DNA of 64,000 nt from Akkermansia muciniphila (lineage in GTDB: Bacteria > Verrucomicrobiota > Verrucomicrobiia > Verrucomicrobiales > Akkermansiaceae). How positions within the stretch are numbered: position 1 is the stretch's first letter; each line of letters starts with the position of its first letter. Position numbers and translations under genes: made by a program. Positions 62,662 through 64,000 of the stretch are shown in pieces. The notes below the pieces were generated by a model. The model was not told the DNA's origin. It saw only the letters and a list, made by a program, of their open reading frames with translations, and ran no database searches. The stretch covers positions 62,001 to 126,000 of the forward strand of contig CAMCIC010000005.1 of NCBI GenBank assembly GCA_945874895.1, written 5' to 3'.

Positions 62662-63777
62662 TCACCAGTCCTGGCCAATGCCGTAGCGCGCGCCGATTTC
62701 CAGTAGTTCCTCTCGCATGGGCCACTCGTCGGCCCGCTCGCTCTTGGCATGGCGCTTGCTCGCCCCCTTGAGCATCATGCATCCGGTATTGTCGCCAATG
62801 CAGCGTACTTCTTCGATCTCCTCTGGAGTCAGGCGCACATCGGGGAGTGGGACAAAGGCCTGGATCTTATCCTCGATCGGGCGTTTGTCTTCACCCGTTT
62901 CCTGTAAAAACGTAGGAACCACCGAGGAAACCGCAGGTTGCGAAAGATTCCAAATCGCGGCAAACTGCAACATGCTGAGCCCGTATTTGCGTGCAATGGG
63001 ACGCATGCGTTCCATTTTTTCGATACCGTGTTTGACCCAGCCCGCCGGGCGATAGGTACGGTGATCTCCAGGTTTGAATTCATGATCCTCCGAAAACTCA
63101 TCTGTGAAAACGCCACCGTAGTCCACCACGCGTGTCAACACTTTGACGCCGTTTTGCGCGTAGGCATTCAGCGCGAGCCCCGCAGGCCATGGCTCTAGGG
63201 GATTGAGAATGACCATGGTCCAATCGATCAAATCCTTGTATCTCTCGATATTGTGGATGGTATCGAGAGTGAAGCCGTTAGCGGGACCGGGTGCTGTTCC
63301 GAGCATTTGGGTGAGACCCTCAGCCTTGAGTGCGCTCATACCGCTCCAGACAGCCTCATGCGTGTATCCGATCTCATCGGGATTATGGAGCATGACCAGA
63401 TCGAAATGCGATGTGCGGCAGCGCTCCAGCGATTTTTCACAAGCCATGCGGAGGTAGGCGGCGTATTGATCGGGACCTCGCAATTCCGGATCAGTAAATC
63501 TCGGGTATCCCGTATTCCCCTTGCGCTGGCCCTCGTAGAAATCGTGACCAAGCATACCCACCAAGCAATACGTGGAACGATCCACGCCATCGAGCGCCTT
63601 TCCTAACAAATCATCAGCACGGCCGTTGCCATACACATCGGCCGTCACAAAGGTGCGAAAACCGGAATCGTAGGCAAGGCGAAGGGATTCGATGAAACGA
63701 TCCTCGGTTAACATCTCGCCGTAGTGCATGAATCTGCCGCCGCTCCAGGTGCCGTATGCTTCTTGTGTGAGTTCCAT
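62662..63777 (-). CDS. Aldo/keto reductase family protein
   Basis: The 371-residue protein has the AKR TIM-barrel signatures: TADVYGNGRADDLLGKAL near the N-terminus (catalytic Asp and Tyr region), HFDLVMLHNPDEIGYT, and WNLSQPAVSSVVPTF near the C-terminus, where cofactor would bind. The catalytic lysine (usually about 30 residues after the Tyr) is not obvious: position YCLVGMLGHDF replaces the usual KVG. It may therefore be an atypical family member. It is convergent with amt. Confidence 0.82.
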   Translation of the reverse strand: MELTQEAYGTWSGGRFMHYGEMLTEDRFIESLRLAYDSGFRTFVTADVYGNGRADDLLGKALDGVDRSTYCLVGMLGHDFYEGQRKGNTGYPRFTDPELRGPDQYAAYLRMACEKSLERCRTSHFDLVMLHNPDEIGYTHEAVWSGMSALKAEGLTQMLGTAPGPANGFTLDTIHNIERYKDLIDWTMVILNPLEPWPAGLALNAYAQNGVKVLTRVVDYGGVFTDEFSEDHEFKPGDHRTYRPAGWVKHGIEKMERMRPIARKYGLSMLQFAAIWNLSQPAVSSVVPTFLQETGEDKRPIEDKIQAFVPLPDVRLTPEEIEEVRCIGDNTGCMMLKGASKRHAKSERADEWPMREELLEIGARYGIGQDW

Positions 63778-63802
63778 GGTTTGTGTATGATGACTTGCCC
63801 TC

Positions 63803-63830
63803 TACATAACGCAATTCGCGCAAAGGTCAA
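63803..63830 (-). promoter_or_regulatory. Candidate promoter of the aldo/keto reductase gene
   Basis: On the minus strand TTGACC (63825-63830) and TATGTA (63803-63808) are 16 bases apart. The -35 matches five of six consensus bases and the -10 only three. Transcription would start about 20 bases before the ATG at 63777. Confidence 0.35.
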
Positions 63831-63880
63831 AACAAAGCAAAATCAGATCGTCAAAGAAATGATGGGGGAAAGATCGCGAA

Positions 63881-64000
63881 TCACAAAAGATCCCATTCGC
63901 CAGAAGGTTTTTCGCGTTGCGCTTGAGCGGAGAGATAGCGATTGGAATAGGAAATCACGGCGCCGACGCTGGCCCCGTGATCGCCACCGAGCCGGCGAGG
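63881..64000 (-). CDS. C-terminal fragment of an unrecognised protein
   Basis: A reading frame enters from the window end on the minus strand and stops at 63881. The 39 visible residues include GGDHGASVGAVISY and end in SGEWDLL. The composition is protein-like, but the family is not recognised. Upstream coding lies outside the window. Confidence 0.45.
   Translation of the reverse strand, partial: PRRLGGDHGASVGAVISYSNRYLSAQAQREKPSGEWDLL

Overview
The window is a gene-dense bacterial chromosome segment with moderate GC content. It most likely comes from a member of the Verrucomicrobiota. Four things point that way: planctomycete/verrucomicrobial gene families (a DUF1553/DUF1549 protein with its DUF1501 partner, a formylglycine sulfatase, Gfo/Idh/MocA oxidoreductases), a 14-bp palindrome TGTTC-N4-GAACA in front of a Y-family DNA polymerase (the LexA motif described for Verrucomicrobia), near-absence of Shine-Dalgarno sequences before starts, and several unrecognised proteins. 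No rRNA, tRNA, CRISPR array, insertion sequence or phage gene was seen.

Layout. 1-8300: housekeeping genes: the start of uvrA, a DUF1003 protein, sufE-terC-plsY-gpsA, a CDGSH iron-sulfur protein, proline synthesis (proB-proA) and gap with a clear promoter and terminator. 8300-14400 (mostly minus strand): translation genes (tlyA, rlmH, glyQS), a two-gene sugar-metabolism operon (TIM-barrel isomerase plus Gfo/Idh/MocA oxidoreductase) with a terminator, and a class IV aminotransferase. 14473-15309: a PP2C phosphatase. 15484-29517: respiratory complex I in the order nuoG-H-I-J-K-L-M-N, then vapBC, then nuoD-E, then a second antitoxin/PIN-toxin pair, then nuoF. nuoA, nuoB and nuoC are not in the window. 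A perfect CRP-type palindrome lies before nuoG.

29536-37121 (minus strand): the DUF1553 protein and its DUF1501 partner overlap by ATGA; an NAD(P)H-hydrate repair enzyme and a sulfatase follow. 37249-40077: acetyl-CoA synthetase and a coiled-coil protein, divergent from the DUF1553 gene. 40102-45100: the Y-family polymerase, a second Gfo/Idh/MocA protein, mutM, argB and apt. 45084-52172: a SprT-like protease, a KamA-type radical SAM enzyme overlapping a DUF5069 gene, two unknown envelope proteins, aguB, an A-type Fe-S carrier, an unknown anchored protein and purU. 52302-64000: an exported Mn-type superoxide dismutase, a protein with two von Willebrand A domains, a 528-residue unknown with basic segments, ppnP, an amino-acid permease, two unknowns, amt with a possible sigma-54 promoter, and an aldo/keto reductase.

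The strongest observations are the rearranged complex I locus with a complete toxin-antitoxin cassette at both internal junctions, each with its own candidate operator; the CRP-like site before nuoG; and the LexA-type box over the polymerase promoter. Functional calls rest on motif and family recognition by eye; no database search was run.
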